Positions 23,765 to 33,441 of a DNA stretch of 48,146 nucleotides are shown here, in pieces; position 1 is the first letter of the stretch; each line of letters opens with the position of its first letter. The position numbers and the translations under genes were made by a program. The notes beneath the pieces are model-generated. The model was not told the DNA's origin, made no database searches, and saw only the letters and a program-made list of their open reading frames with translations. Source of the DNA: Pseudorhizobium xiangyangii (lineage in GTDB: Bacteria > Pseudomonadota > Alphaproteobacteria > Rhizobiales > Rhizobiaceae); assembly GCF_020531965.1 (NCBI RefSeq), contig NZ_JAJAWH010000030.1, forward strand, positions 1-48,146. The letters run 5' to 3'.

Positions 23765-25549
23765 ATGAGTGACTTTACAACACGTCCTGAAATCCTCGGT
23801 ACCTTCGGTGTCGTGACGTCCACCCACTGGATCGCGTCGGCCGTCGGCATGGCCATCCTCGAAAAGGGCGGCAATGCCTTTGACGCGGCGGTCGCGACGG
23901 GCTTCGTACTTCAGGTGGTCGAGCCGCATCTCTGCGGCCCCGGCGGCGATATGCCGGCGATCATCTACTCGACGAAGAAGGACAAGGTCGAGGTCATCTG
24001 TGCGCAGGGACCTGCACCGGCTGGCGCCACAATCGAGCACTACACGGCGGAAGGTCTTAAGCTCATCCCGGGTGATGGCCTGCTCGCCACCGTCATCCCC
24101 GGCGCCTTCGATGGCTGGATGCTGATGCTGCGCGACTACGGCACGATGTCCGTGCGCGAAGTTCTGGAGCCGGCGATCTATTATTGCGAACACGGCCATC
24201 CGGTGCTGCCGCGCGTCTCGGCGACCATCAAGGGACTTGCGGAATTTTTCGAGAAGGAATGGCCGACCTCCTACGAGACATGGCTGCCGGGCGGTTCTGC
24301 GCCGGAGCCGCATTCGAACTTCAAGAACCCGGTTCTCGCAGAGACCTGGAAGCGCATCATTGCGGAAGCGGAGGCAAAAACCGGCCGCGAGGCGCAGGTT
24401 GATGCTGCCCGCGACGCCTTCTATCGCGGTTTTGTCGCCGAGGCGATCGAGGATTTCCTGAAGACCGCCGAGGTCATGGATGCCAGCGGTTCGAAGCACA
24501 AGGGCGTGCTGACCGCTGCCGACATGGCCGGCTGGAGCGCCACGATCGAGGCGCCGCAGACCTACGATTACCACGACTGGACCATTGCCAAGACGCCGAG
24601 CTGGGGGCAGGGGCCGGTTCTGCTACAGTCGCTGGCGCTGCTGAAGAAGATCGATCTGGCGTCTATGGACCCTTCCGGCCCGGAATTCGTGCACACTGTC
24701 ATCGAGGCGATGAAGCTCGCCTTTGCCGACCGCGAAGTCTATTACGGCGACCCCGAATTCGCGCAGGTTCCGGTCGAATACCTGCTGTCGGACAGTTACA
24801 ATGACGAGCGTCGCAAGCTGATCGGCGCAGAAGCGTCGTACGAACTGCGTCCCGGCAGGGTTTCCGGTTTCGAGAACCAGTACGACCTCACCATGTCGAT
24901 GCTGGCGAGCTATAGCGGCAAGGGTGCCGTTTACGAGCCGACCATGTCGCATCTCTCCGAAAAGCGTGGCGACACCGTCCATATCGACGTCATCGACCGC
25001 TGGGGCAACATGGTTTCGACCACACCCTCCGGTGGCTGGCTGCAGTCCTCTCCGATCGTTCCCGGCCTGGGTTTCGCGCTGAACTCGCGTGCGCAGATGT
25101 TCTGGCTGCAGGAGGGTCTGCCAACCTCGCTGGCGCCGGGCCGTCGTCCGCGCACGACGCTGACGCCGTCGCTGGCACTGCATCAGGGCCGCCCGACACT
25201 CGCCTTCGGAACGCCCGGTGGTGACCAGCAGGACCAGTGGCAGCTGCCGTTCTTCCTGCGCTACGTGCACCATGGCAAGAACCTGCAGGCGACCATCGAC
25301 ATGCCGCTGTTCCACACCACGCATTTCCCGGGTTCGTTCTATCCACGCACCAGCCAGCCGGGCAACATCATGGTCGAGGCGAGCGTCGGCGAGGCGGCGC
25401 TGGGCGACCTGCGCAAGCGCGGCCACGATGTCACCGTGTCGGATACGTGGACGGTTGGTCGTCTGACCGCTGCCAAGCGCGAGGCTGACGGCCTGCTGCG
25501 CGCGGCGGCAACGCCACGCCTGATGCAGGCCTATGCGGTGGGGCGCTGA
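23765..25549 (+). CDS. Gamma-glutamyltransferase family protein, without signal peptide
   Basis: 594-aa Ntn-hydrolase that cleaves or transfers gamma-glutamyl groups (glutathione and related compounds). The segment GMAILEKGGNAFDAAVATGFVLQVVEPHLCGPGGD is highly typical of the family. The autocleavage site is GDTVHIDVID, with the nucleophile Thr404, followed by STTPSGGWLQSSP, where E. coli-type enzymes have TTHFSVVD and a different lid region, so this is the acylase-like GGT branch. There is no N-terminal signal peptide, unlike secreted GGTs, so the enzyme should work in the cytoplasm on substrate brought in by the surrounding importer genes. AAGGA lies upstream of the ATG. Confidence 0.9.
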   Translation: MSDFTTRPEILGTFGVVTSTHWIASAVGMAILEKGGNAFDAAVATGFVLQVVEPHLCGPGGDMPAIIYSTKKDKVEVICAQGPAPAGATIEHYTAEGLKLIPGDGLLATVIPGAFDGWMLMLRDYGTMSVREVLEPAIYYCEHGHPVLPRVSATIKGLAEFFEKEWPTSYETWLPGGSAPEPHSNFKNPVLAETWKRIIAEAEAKTGREAQVDAARDAFYRGFVAEAIEDFLKTAEVMDASGSKHKGVLTAADMAGWSATIEAPQTYDYHDWTIAKTPSWGQGPVLLQSLALLKKIDLASMDPSGPEFVHTVIEAMKLAFADREVYYGDPEFAQVPVEYLLSDSYNDERRKLIGAEASYELRPGRVSGFENQYDLTMSMLASYSGKGAVYEPTMSHLSEKRGDTVHIDVIDRWGNMVSTTPSGGWLQSSPIVPGLGFALNSRAQMFWLQEGLPTSLAPGRRPRTTLTPSLALHQGRPTLAFGTPGGDQQDQWQLPFFLRYVHHGKNLQATIDMPLFHTTHFPGSFYPRTSQPGNIMVEASVGEAALGDLRKRGHDVTVSDTWTVGRLTAAKREADGLLRAAATPRLMQAYAVGR

Positions 25550-25551
25550 GC

Positions 25552-27363
<1,812 letters not shown>

Positions 27364-27472
27364 CCGGTGTGGTCATAGCGCAGGTTTCAGGCGGTTCAAC
27401 CGGCTGAGCGCGTTCCGTCGACGGCCGTCCGCGGCTCATCCTGTCCCACAATGCGATGAGAGTTACCTGATT

Positions 27473-27502
27473 TAACGGTAACGCCATGAGGCGTTACCGT
27501 TA
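27473..27502. promoter_or_regulatory. Perfect 13-bp inverted repeat upstream of the sulfatase gene
   Basis: TAACGGTAACGCC (27473-27485) and GGCGTTACCGTTA (27490-27502) are exact reverse complements separated by ATGA. It lies 110 bases after the peptide-ABC operon and 58 bases before the best sulfatase start. It is either an operator for the sulfatase gene or a hairpin ending the upstream mRNA. The ATG in its centre (27486) is in frame with the sulfatase, so it could also hide an alternative start. Confidence 0.65.
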
Positions 27503-27560
27503 CGTACTTGTGGCCAGTTCGGTTGTCGTGATGCTCACCGCATCAAAAGGAGCGGCAGCC

Positions 27561-29882
27561 ATGTCCAGGTCATTCGAAGGGAAGGTCGAGCTCGACATTC
27601 GCGACTCGAAACCCGATTGGGACGCCTTTCTCGCGAAGCGAGCGCCAACCGGAGCACCCAACGTACTTGTCATTCTCTACGATGATACCGGCCAGGCAGC
27701 CTGGTCGCCCTATGGTGGGCGGATCGAGATGCCCACTCTCGATCGCCTTGCCAAGAATGGGCTGACGTACAGCCAATGGCACACAACGTCGGTATGCTCG
27801 CCGACACGTTCGACCTTCCTGACCGGTCGCAATCACCATCAGAACGGATTTGGCACGATCGCCGAGTCGGCTGTCGGCTTTCCCGGCTACTGTGGCCATC
27901 GCGCCGCCAATATCGCCACCATGGCCACCGTCCTGCGTGATGCGGGCTGGAGTACTTTTTGGGTAGGAAAGAACCACAACGTCCCGGTCGACGCCTTCGA
28001 CATGGCATCGTCACGAAAATTCTGGCCGCTTGGGCTAGGCTACGACAGATTCTATGGCTTTATCGGCGGTGAGACGAACCAATGGTATCCCGAGCTCATC
28101 GAAGACAACCACTTCGTAGAACAGTCCTCCTATCCGGAGGACGGCTATCATTTCTCCAAGGATATCGCCGACAAGGCGATCAACTTTATCCGCGATTCCA
28201 GACAGTCACAGCCTGAGAAGCCTTGGTATCTGTGGTATTGCCCCGGTGCAAACCACGCGCCGCATCATGCACCTGAGGAATTCATCGCGAAGTACAAGGG
28301 CAAGTTCGATGATGGCTATGAGGCCTATCGCGAATGGGTGCTGAAGCGGATGATCGGACGCGGCATCCTGCCCGAGGGCACCGAACTTACGCCGCTCAAT
28401 CCGATGGCCGAGGGCACGTTCATGGAGGGCGATGCCGTCCGCCCTTGGGCCGAATTGTCGGCTGAAGAGAAAAAACTCTTCTCCCGTATGGCCGAAGTCT
28501 ATGCGGCCTTCTCCGAGTATACCGATGTCCAGATCGGCCGACTTGTCGATTACCTCGAGGAGTCCGGCCAGCTCGACAACACTGTGATCCTGTACTGCGC
28601 CGACAATGGCGCGTCCGGCGAAGGCAGTCCCAACGGGTCGGTGAACGAAAACCGCTTCTTCAACGGCTATCCGGACGACATCGAAAGCAACATGGCGATG
28701 ATCGACAAGCTTGGATCGCCGGATACCTACAACCACTATCCCACGGGTTGGGCGGTCGCCTTCTCCACGCCGTACCGGATGTTCAAGCGATACTCGCAGT
28801 ACGCCGGCGGGACTTGCGATCCGCTGATCATCCATTGGCCGAAAGGCATCAAGGCCAAGGGTGAGATCCGGCATCAATATCATCACTGCACCGATATCGT
28901 GCCGACGATCCTGGATTGTTGCGGCATCACGTTTCCTGACGAGGTCGATGGCGTGAAGCAGGAGCCGCTCGTCGGCGTTTCGATGCGCTATTCGTTCGAC
29001 GATGCAGATGTCCCGACCAAGAAGGAAACACAGTATTACGAGATGTTGTCCACGCGCGGCATATGGCACAAGGGATGGAAAGCGGCGACCGAGCATGGTC
29101 CGCTTATCGACAGAGGGCGGTTCGACCAGGATCGCTGGCAGCTCTTCAATACTGATCAGGACAGGGCCGAAGCGAACGATCTGGCCAGCGAGCATCCCGA
29201 CAAGGTCAAGGAACTTGCCGCACTCTGGTTGAAGGAGGCGGAGCGGTATAGCGTGCTGCCGCTCAATGATCTCGGGATCGTCGACCTCCATGCGCTCGAG
29301 TACAAGGCAGCCAAGCCGGCGAGCGGCCGTTACGTCTATTATCCCGGAACGACGGAGATCCCGGAAGCCTCGGCAGCGCGGACCCTCGGCAATACGTTCA
29401 AGATCTTCGCTGAGGTTGAGTTTGCCGGGGACACGCAGGGCGTGATCGTTTCGCAGGGGTCGCGCTTCGGCGGCTATTCGATGTTCGTGACGGGCGGGAA
29501 GCTGAACTTCGTCTATAACTTCCTCGGTATTCCGCCCGAACAACGCCTGAGCTGCGACATCCCCAAGGTCGGAAAGCACATCGTTGGCGTCGAGTTCATC
29601 AAGGATAGCATTGGAAAGAACCACGAGGCGCTCGGCAGGATGACGCTTTACGTCGATGAGGAGGTCGCCGACGCTGGCAGTTTCCGGGTACAGACGGGGC
29701 ACTATGCCCTGGCGGGGGAGGGGCTTGCCGTCGGCTACGACAGCGGTGATCCTGTATGCGGTGACTACAAGCCGCGTTTCCCCTTTACAGGCGGGCGCAT
29801 CATCAAGGTGGTCTACGACGTCGCCGACGATGTGTATCTCGATCTGGAGCGCAAGTTTGCTGCGGCGATGGCGCGGGACTGA
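27561..29882 (+). CDS. Type I arylsulfatase (Cys-type)
   Basis: 773-aa sulfate-ester hydrolase. VCSPTRSTFLTGRNHH contains the C-S-P-T-R sulfatase signature whose Cys (residue 79) is converted to formylglycine by a maturase encoded elsewhere. NVLVILYDDTGQAAWSPYGG supplies the metal-binding Asp pair. The last 150 residues form a beta-rich domain (GVIVSQGSRFGGYSMFV onward) seen in long bacterial arylsulfatases. I chose the ATG at 27561 because AAGGAG is well placed; an in-frame start at 27486 adds a hydrophobic segment resembling a signal peptide but lies in the middle of a perfect palindrome. Location (cytoplasm or periplasm) depends on that choice. The substrate is unknown. Confidence 0.88.
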   Translation: MSRSFEGKVELDIRDSKPDWDAFLAKRAPTGAPNVLVILYDDTGQAAWSPYGGRIEMPTLDRLAKNGLTYSQWHTTSVCSPTRSTFLTGRNHHQNGFGTIAESAVGFPGYCGHRAANIATMATVLRDAGWSTFWVGKNHNVPVDAFDMASSRKFWPLGLGYDRFYGFIGGETNQWYPELIEDNHFVEQSSYPEDGYHFSKDIADKAINFIRDSRQSQPEKPWYLWYCPGANHAPHHAPEEFIAKYKGKFDDGYEAYREWVLKRMIGRGILPEGTELTPLNPMAEGTFMEGDAVRPWAELSAEEKKLFSRMAEVYAAFSEYTDVQIGRLVDYLEESGQLDNTVILYCADNGASGEGSPNGSVNENRFFNGYPDDIESNMAMIDKLGSPDTYNHYPTGWAVAFSTPYRMFKRYSQYAGGTCDPLIIHWPKGIKAKGEIRHQYHHCTDIVPTILDCCGITFPDEVDGVKQEPLVGVSMRYSFDDADVPTKKETQYYEMLSTRGIWHKGWKAATEHGPLIDRGRFDQDRWQLFNTDQDRAEANDLASEHPDKVKELAALWLKEAERYSVLPLNDLGIVDLHALEYKAAKPASGRYVYYPGTTEIPEASAARTLGNTFKIFAEVEFAGDTQGVIVSQGSRFGGYSMFVTGGKLNFVYNFLGIPPEQRLSCDIPKVGKHIVGVEFIKDSIGKNHEALGRMTLYVDEEVADAGSFRVQTGHYALAGEGLAVGYDSGDPVCGDYKPRFPFTGGRIIKVVYDVADDVYLDLERKFAAAMARD

Positions 29883-29916
29883 ACGTTCTCGTACGGCCTT
29901 GGAGAAGACGTACCCT

Positions 29917-31041
29917 TCAGGAGGCCGGTTCCAGTTGGTGGGTTGGAACCGGGCCGCTGATCCGGCGATAGTGGAATGTATCCTTGTCGGAGGCCATGGC
30001 TTCCTCGATCAGCGCCGCCATCCGGGCGTGGAGCGGAGATTTGATGCAGGCCGGGTCGGTGGCCGCCGCATTTCCGGCAATCGCCATCGCCTGGCAGCGG
30101 CAGCCACCCCAGTCGATCTCCTTGCGCTCGCAGCCTCGGCAGGGCTCGGCCATCCATTCCGTGCCGCGGAAGGCGTTGAAGGCCGGGGAGCCATGCCAGA
30201 TTTCGGAAAGGCTCCTGTCGCCGAAGCGGTCAAAAACAAGGTTGGGTATAGTGCCTGCGGCATGACAGGGCAGGACGGTGCCGTCCGGCGCAACCATGAA
30301 CGCATCGCGCGCCCAGCCTCCCATGCAGGGTTTCGGGTAGATCGCGAAATAGTCCGGAGTGACGAAATCGACGGTAAGAATGCCGTATAGCTCTTCCTGG
30401 GCGCGGCGCACGACCTCCACTTCGCGCTCCACGGCCTCCCTGTCCGGCATCAGCGCGTTGCGGTTCAGGAGCGCCCATCCCGCATATTGCACATTGGCGA
30501 TCTCCAGACGCTCGGCATCGAGTTCGAGAGCAAGTTCGATGAAATCCGGTACCTCGTCCATGTTGTGCCGGTGGACGGGGGCATTGATGGTGAGTGGCAG
30601 GCCGGCGGCCCGCACTCGGCGTGCCGTCTCCATCTTCTTCTCGTGGCTGCCACGGTTGTTGCCGATCTTCTCGGTCGTCGGCGCGAAGGCGCCCTGGAAG
30701 CTGATCTGCACGTGGTCGAGCCCGGCATCCGCCATGGCTTCGATCCGGCCCTCGGCAATGCCAACGCCGGCGGTGATCAGGTTGGTGTAGACCCCGCGCC
30801 GCGAGAGGGCTTCGATCATTACCTCGAGGTCGGGCCTCAGCGTCGGTTCGCCGCCGGAGAGATGAATCTGCAGCACGCCGAGATCTGCCGCCTGCTCAAA
30901 TAGCGAGACCCAGGCCTCCGTCGGCATTTCGCGGTTGGCCTTCAGGAGTTCCACGGGATTGGAGCAGTAGACGCATTGCAGCGGACAGCGGTGCGTCAGT
31001 TCGGCCAGCATGCCAATCGGCGGAAGGATTGTCTCACTCAT
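29917..31041 (-). CDS. pqqE: PqqE, radical SAM enzyme of PQQ synthesis
   Basis: 374-aa cytoplasmic enzyme that forms the Glu-Tyr carbon-carbon bond in PqqA, the first step to PQQ. The radical SAM motif is CPLQCVYC near residue 19, followed by LSGGEPTLRPDLEVMIEAL. The C-terminal SPASM-type part has CMGGWARDAFMVAPDGTVLPCH and CRGCERKEIDWGGCRCQA, providing the auxiliary iron-sulfur cluster ligands. The start overlaps the pqqD stop (ATGA). The gene ends facing the sulfatase gene. Its place in pqqABCDE excludes the alternative reading as a sulfatase maturase. Confidence 0.95.
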   Translation of the reverse strand: MSETILPPIGMLAELTHRCPLQCVYCSNPVELLKANREMPTEAWVSLFEQAADLGVLQIHLSGGEPTLRPDLEVMIEALSRRGVYTNLITAGVGIAEGRIEAMADAGLDHVQISFQGAFAPTTEKIGNNRGSHEKKMETARRVRAAGLPLTINAPVHRHNMDEVPDFIELALELDAERLEIANVQYAGWALLNRNALMPDREAVEREVEVVRRAQEELYGILTVDFVTPDYFAIYPKPCMGGWARDAFMVAPDGTVLPCHAAGTIPNLVFDRFGDRSLSEIWHGSPAFNAFRGTEWMAEPCRGCERKEIDWGGCRCQAMAIAGNAAATDPACIKSPLHARMAALIEEAMASDKDTFHYRRISGPVPTHQLEPAS

Positions 31042-31334
31042 AGCGTCACCAGAAATCGATCGGACCATTCCTGCATGAATGCCTCCACATCGGCGGCGAT
31101 CTCTTCGACCGGCGCCTCGTATTGTCCGGCCAGTTCCTCCAGGATCTGCGTCACCGTATGCTTGCCGTCGCAAAGCCTGAGGATGTCGAGGCTCACCTCG
31201 TCCGGCCAGAACACCTTTTCCGGCGACAGCAGTGCCCAGGCGCCGCGCACCGGATCATATTGCAGTCTTACATGCGGCTTCAGGGCCGGCATCGAGTTGG
31301 CCGACACGACCGCCCGTTCGCGTTGCGGCCTCAT
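31038..31334 (-). CDS. pqqD: PqqD, PqqA-binding chaperone
   Basis: 98-aa protein that binds the PqqA peptide and presents it to PqqE. RLQYDPVRGAWALLSPEKVFWPDEVSLDILRLCDG is the typical PqqD domain, with EKV and the Leu-rich helix. The ATG at 31334 overlaps the pqqC stop (ATGA); the frame is open to 31430, but only inside pqqC. Length matches the family (about 90-100). Confidence 0.94.
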   Translation of the reverse strand: MRPQRERAVVSANSMPALKPHVRLQYDPVRGAWALLSPEKVFWPDEVSLDILRLCDGKHTVTQILEELAGQYEAPVEEIAADVEAFMQEWSDRFLVTL

Positions 31335-32089
31335 CTTTCCCGCTCCGGGTCGAAGGCGCCCGGCGGTATGTGGCCGTGCTCGCCATAGGCCTGTTCCAGG
31401 GCGTCCAGCATCGCCCACAATACGTCGCATTTGAAGACAAGCGCGTCGATCACCGCCTGCTGCTTCTCGGCGCTGTCCGCATGCTCCAGGACATAGGCGA
31501 GAGCGAAATCGGCGTCGCGCGCGGCCTGCGCTGGACGAGCCGTGAAATAGCTCAAGGTATCATCGTTGATATAGTCGTACTTCGCAAGCATGGCCGGCAC
31601 GCGCTCGCTGATGATCGTCGGAGAGAAGAGTTCCGTCAGCGACGAGGCAACCGCTTCGAGCAGCGTACGGTTGGTACAGTAGGAAAGATAGGCGCCGACT
31701 GCAAACCGGGTTGCCGGAAGTGCCGCTCTCTCGCTGATCACCAGCGCCTCGCCGAGCCCTAGCCCCGTCGCGAGTTTCACCCAGCGGGCGATGCCGCCAT
31801 TCCAGCCGTCGGTGCCGTCATGGTCTTCGATGCGCTTGCGCCATTCCGCGCGAAACGCCGGGTCTTCGGCTCGAGCGATGATCATCGCATCCTTACGAGG
31901 AATGACAGACTGGTAGCAGTAGCGGTTCAGTGCCCAGGCTTGCAGCTGGCCCTTGGAGAGGGTCCCCGACGTCATCTTGTGGTGCAGCGGATGACGGTTG
32001 TGATAGCGCGATGCCCCGACCTTGCGCAGCACATTCTCGAGTTCTGTCGGCGTCAGGCCGCCGCTTGCAGCATCTGCGAATTCATTCAC
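31331..32089 (-). CDS. pqqC: PqqC, pyrroloquinoline-quinone synthase
   Basis: 252-aa cofactor-free oxidase that carries out the final ring closure and eight-electron oxidation to PQQ. YHNRHPLHHKMTSGTLSKGQLQAWALNRYCYQSVIPRKDA contains the conserved His and Arg/Lys residues of the active site, and IEDHDGTDGWNGGIARWVKLATGLG is the second diagnostic block. Helical, soluble. It is ATGA-coupled to pqqB (upstream) and pqqD (downstream). Confidence 0.96.
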   Translation of the reverse strand: MNEFADAASGGLTPTELENVLRKVGASRYHNRHPLHHKMTSGTLSKGQLQAWALNRYCYQSVIPRKDAMIIARAEDPAFRAEWRKRIEDHDGTDGWNGGIARWVKLATGLGLGEALVISERAALPATRFAVGAYLSYCTNRTLLEAVASSLTELFSPTIISERVPAMLAKYDYINDDTLSYFTARPAQAARDADFALAYVLEHADSAEKQQAVIDALVFKCDVLWAMLDALEQAYGEHGHIPPGAFDPERER

Positions 32090-33024
32090 AGGCGAACCTC
32101 CATTCCGTCATACCCTATCTCCCAACCGTGTTCCCTGACGATCTGGGCCTCGGGAGACCGCTCGTCGAGGATCGGATTGGTGTTGTTGATGTGCACGTAG
32201 ATGCGGCGGCCGATCGGGACATCAGCCAATGCGGCGATGGAACCGTCCGCTCCCGCGATATGCATATGGCCCATGCGCTGGCCGGTCTTTGCCCCTACGC
32301 CTGCCGCCAGCATCTCGTCATCGGTAAAGACGGTGCCGTCGAACATGAGGCATTGAGCCCCGTCGAGCCGTGCCTTGAGGTCACGGTCGACCCGCGCGCA
32401 GCCGGGGATATAAAAAGCGCTTGCGTCACTGTTGTCAGACGTAATGCGCAAGCCGACCGTATCGCCCTCCTGCGTTCCGAAGCCCTCGTCCGCCTTTGCC
32501 TCATCCTCAAGGAAAAGGGCGATCTTTCCCGGGACTGGAAATGCCTCGATGGAAATGCCCGTCGGGCGCCCCTGCCAATCCAGAATGATTGACTTCGCAT
32601 CTAACGAAAGCTTGCGCCGTTCGACGAGCGTACGGTCGAGCACGTTGAAGATGGAGTTCTGCTCCAGAACCGCCAAAACGCGATCGGTCGCGTAGATGAC
32701 GAACCGCTCCTTTTCGCGCAGGCTCAGAAGCCCGGCGATGTGGTCCACATCGGCATTGGTCAACACTACGGCGGAGATCGGGGTGGATCGTAGGGGGCCG
32801 CTTGCTGCTGGCTGAAGACAGGTCGTCGCGGCAATCTGTTCGCGGATGTCCGGAGAGGCGTTGAAAATGATCCAGTCATTCCCGTTGGCGCAGGCGGCAA
32901 GACTTGACTGGGTTCTGGTCCTGAGGCCGGCTGCGCCTGTTCGCGCGGCCCGGCTCAAATGAAAATTACAATTCCACTGGGGAAATCCGCCTCCGGCGGC
33001 GGATCCCAGGATCTTTAGATGCAT
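32086..33024 (-). CDS. pqqB: PqqB, metallo-beta-lactamase-fold protein of PQQ synthesis
   Basis: 312-aa cytoplasmic protein needed for normal PQQ formation; biochemical work on the family points to hydroxylation of the Glu-Tyr intermediate. MHLKILGSAAGGGFPQWNCNF is the hallmark N-terminus, and VVLTNADVDHIAGLLSLRE holds the DxDH part of the metal site. GRRIYVHINNTNPIL near the end is also typical. AAGGGGAAGG lies before the ATG. A GNRA-looped hairpin lies in the 94-base gap to pqqA. Confidence 0.96.
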   Translation of the reverse strand: MHLKILGSAAGGGFPQWNCNFHLSRAARTGAAGLRTRTQSSLAACANGNDWIIFNASPDIREQIAATTCLQPAASGPLRSTPISAVVLTNADVDHIAGLLSLREKERFVIYATDRVLAVLEQNSIFNVLDRTLVERRKLSLDAKSIILDWQGRPTGISIEAFPVPGKIALFLEDEAKADEGFGTQEGDTVGLRITSDNSDASAFYIPGCARVDRDLKARLDGAQCLMFDGTVFTDDEMLAAGVGAKTGQRMGHMHIAGADGSIAALADVPIGRRIYVHINNTNPILDERSPEAQIVREHGWEIGYDGMEVRL

Positions 33025-33042
33025 AGCGCCTTCCCCTTGCCG

Positions 33043-33060
33043 AGGCGATTTCCATCGCCT
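33043..33060 (-). promoter_or_regulatory. Small GNRA hairpin between pqqA and pqqB
   Basis: On the minus-strand RNA, AGGCGAT (33060-33054) pairs with ATCGCCT (33049-33043) around a GGAA tetraloop, a stable GNRA type. A second GC-rich stem is possible near 33072-33098. These would protect the pqqA mRNA or reduce pqqB expression relative to pqqA. Confidence 0.5.
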
Positions 33061-33118
33061 TGTGGATACCTGAGGGGCCGCCCCACCCGGAAGGCCCGGA
33101 TAGGACGGTGGAGGCTAG

Positions 33119-33214
33119 CTATTTCTTCGCGGGCAGTTGGGCAGGAAAGTAACGTGACATCTCCATTCCAACAGCGACCGTGCACATCGCTGGTTTCTTC
33201 CAGATCTTTTTCAT
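33119..33214 (-). CDS. pqqA: PqqA, PQQ precursor peptide (31 aa)
   Basis: The peptide begins MKKIWKKPAMCTVAVG and ends PAQLPAKK. In the middle, EMSRY is the E-x-x-x-Y motif (Glu18 and Tyr22) whose two side chains are joined to make PQQ. A perfect Shine-Dalgarno AAGGAGG lies 6 bases before the ATG at 33214. It is the first gene of pqqABCDE and is shorter than usual ORF cut-offs. It also shows that the long plus-strand frame starting at 33019 cannot begin so early. Confidence 0.95.
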   Translation of the reverse strand: MKKIWKKPAMCTVAVGMEMSRYFPAQLPAKK

Positions 33215-33441
33215 TAATTCCTCCTTCCTCGCAACGGCCATATCGGCCACGTCCACCATACGCTCAAATAGTTTATATCCAAGTCCCAGCATTGTCACGA
33301 AAGCTTGGTCGGCACGGTCTCGTTTTTTCAGTTGAAATCCAGTTTAACTTGGTTAGGTTGGCTGCGGCACCGAAATGTTCTTACACAGATCCGACTTGCG
33401 TCGGGGTTTCTGTATGGCGTTCGTTGGGAGGCGGGTTCGCG
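33215..33441. promoter_or_regulatory. Divergent promoter region of pqqA and the PQQ-associated ABC operon
   Basis: 227 bases between two divergent start codons (pqqA at 33214, binding protein at 33442). Both promoters should lie here, so the two operons can share control. An AT-rich stretch on the minus strand around 33268-33282 (TATAAAC) with GTGACA 15 bases further up is a possible but short-spaced promoter for pqqA. No gene is seen. Confidence 0.5.

Noticed and set aside
29917-31041. Radical SAM gene as a sulfatase maturase (anSME), given the neighbouring sulfatase
   Set aside because: It lies in pqqABCDE with ATGA coupling to pqqD and matches PqqE motifs; it is on the opposite strand from the sulfatase gene.
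33019-33441. N-terminal extension of the PQQ-associated binding protein
   Set aside because: It overlaps pqqA on the opposite strand, does not look like protein, and a signal peptide with a ribosome site begins at 33442.
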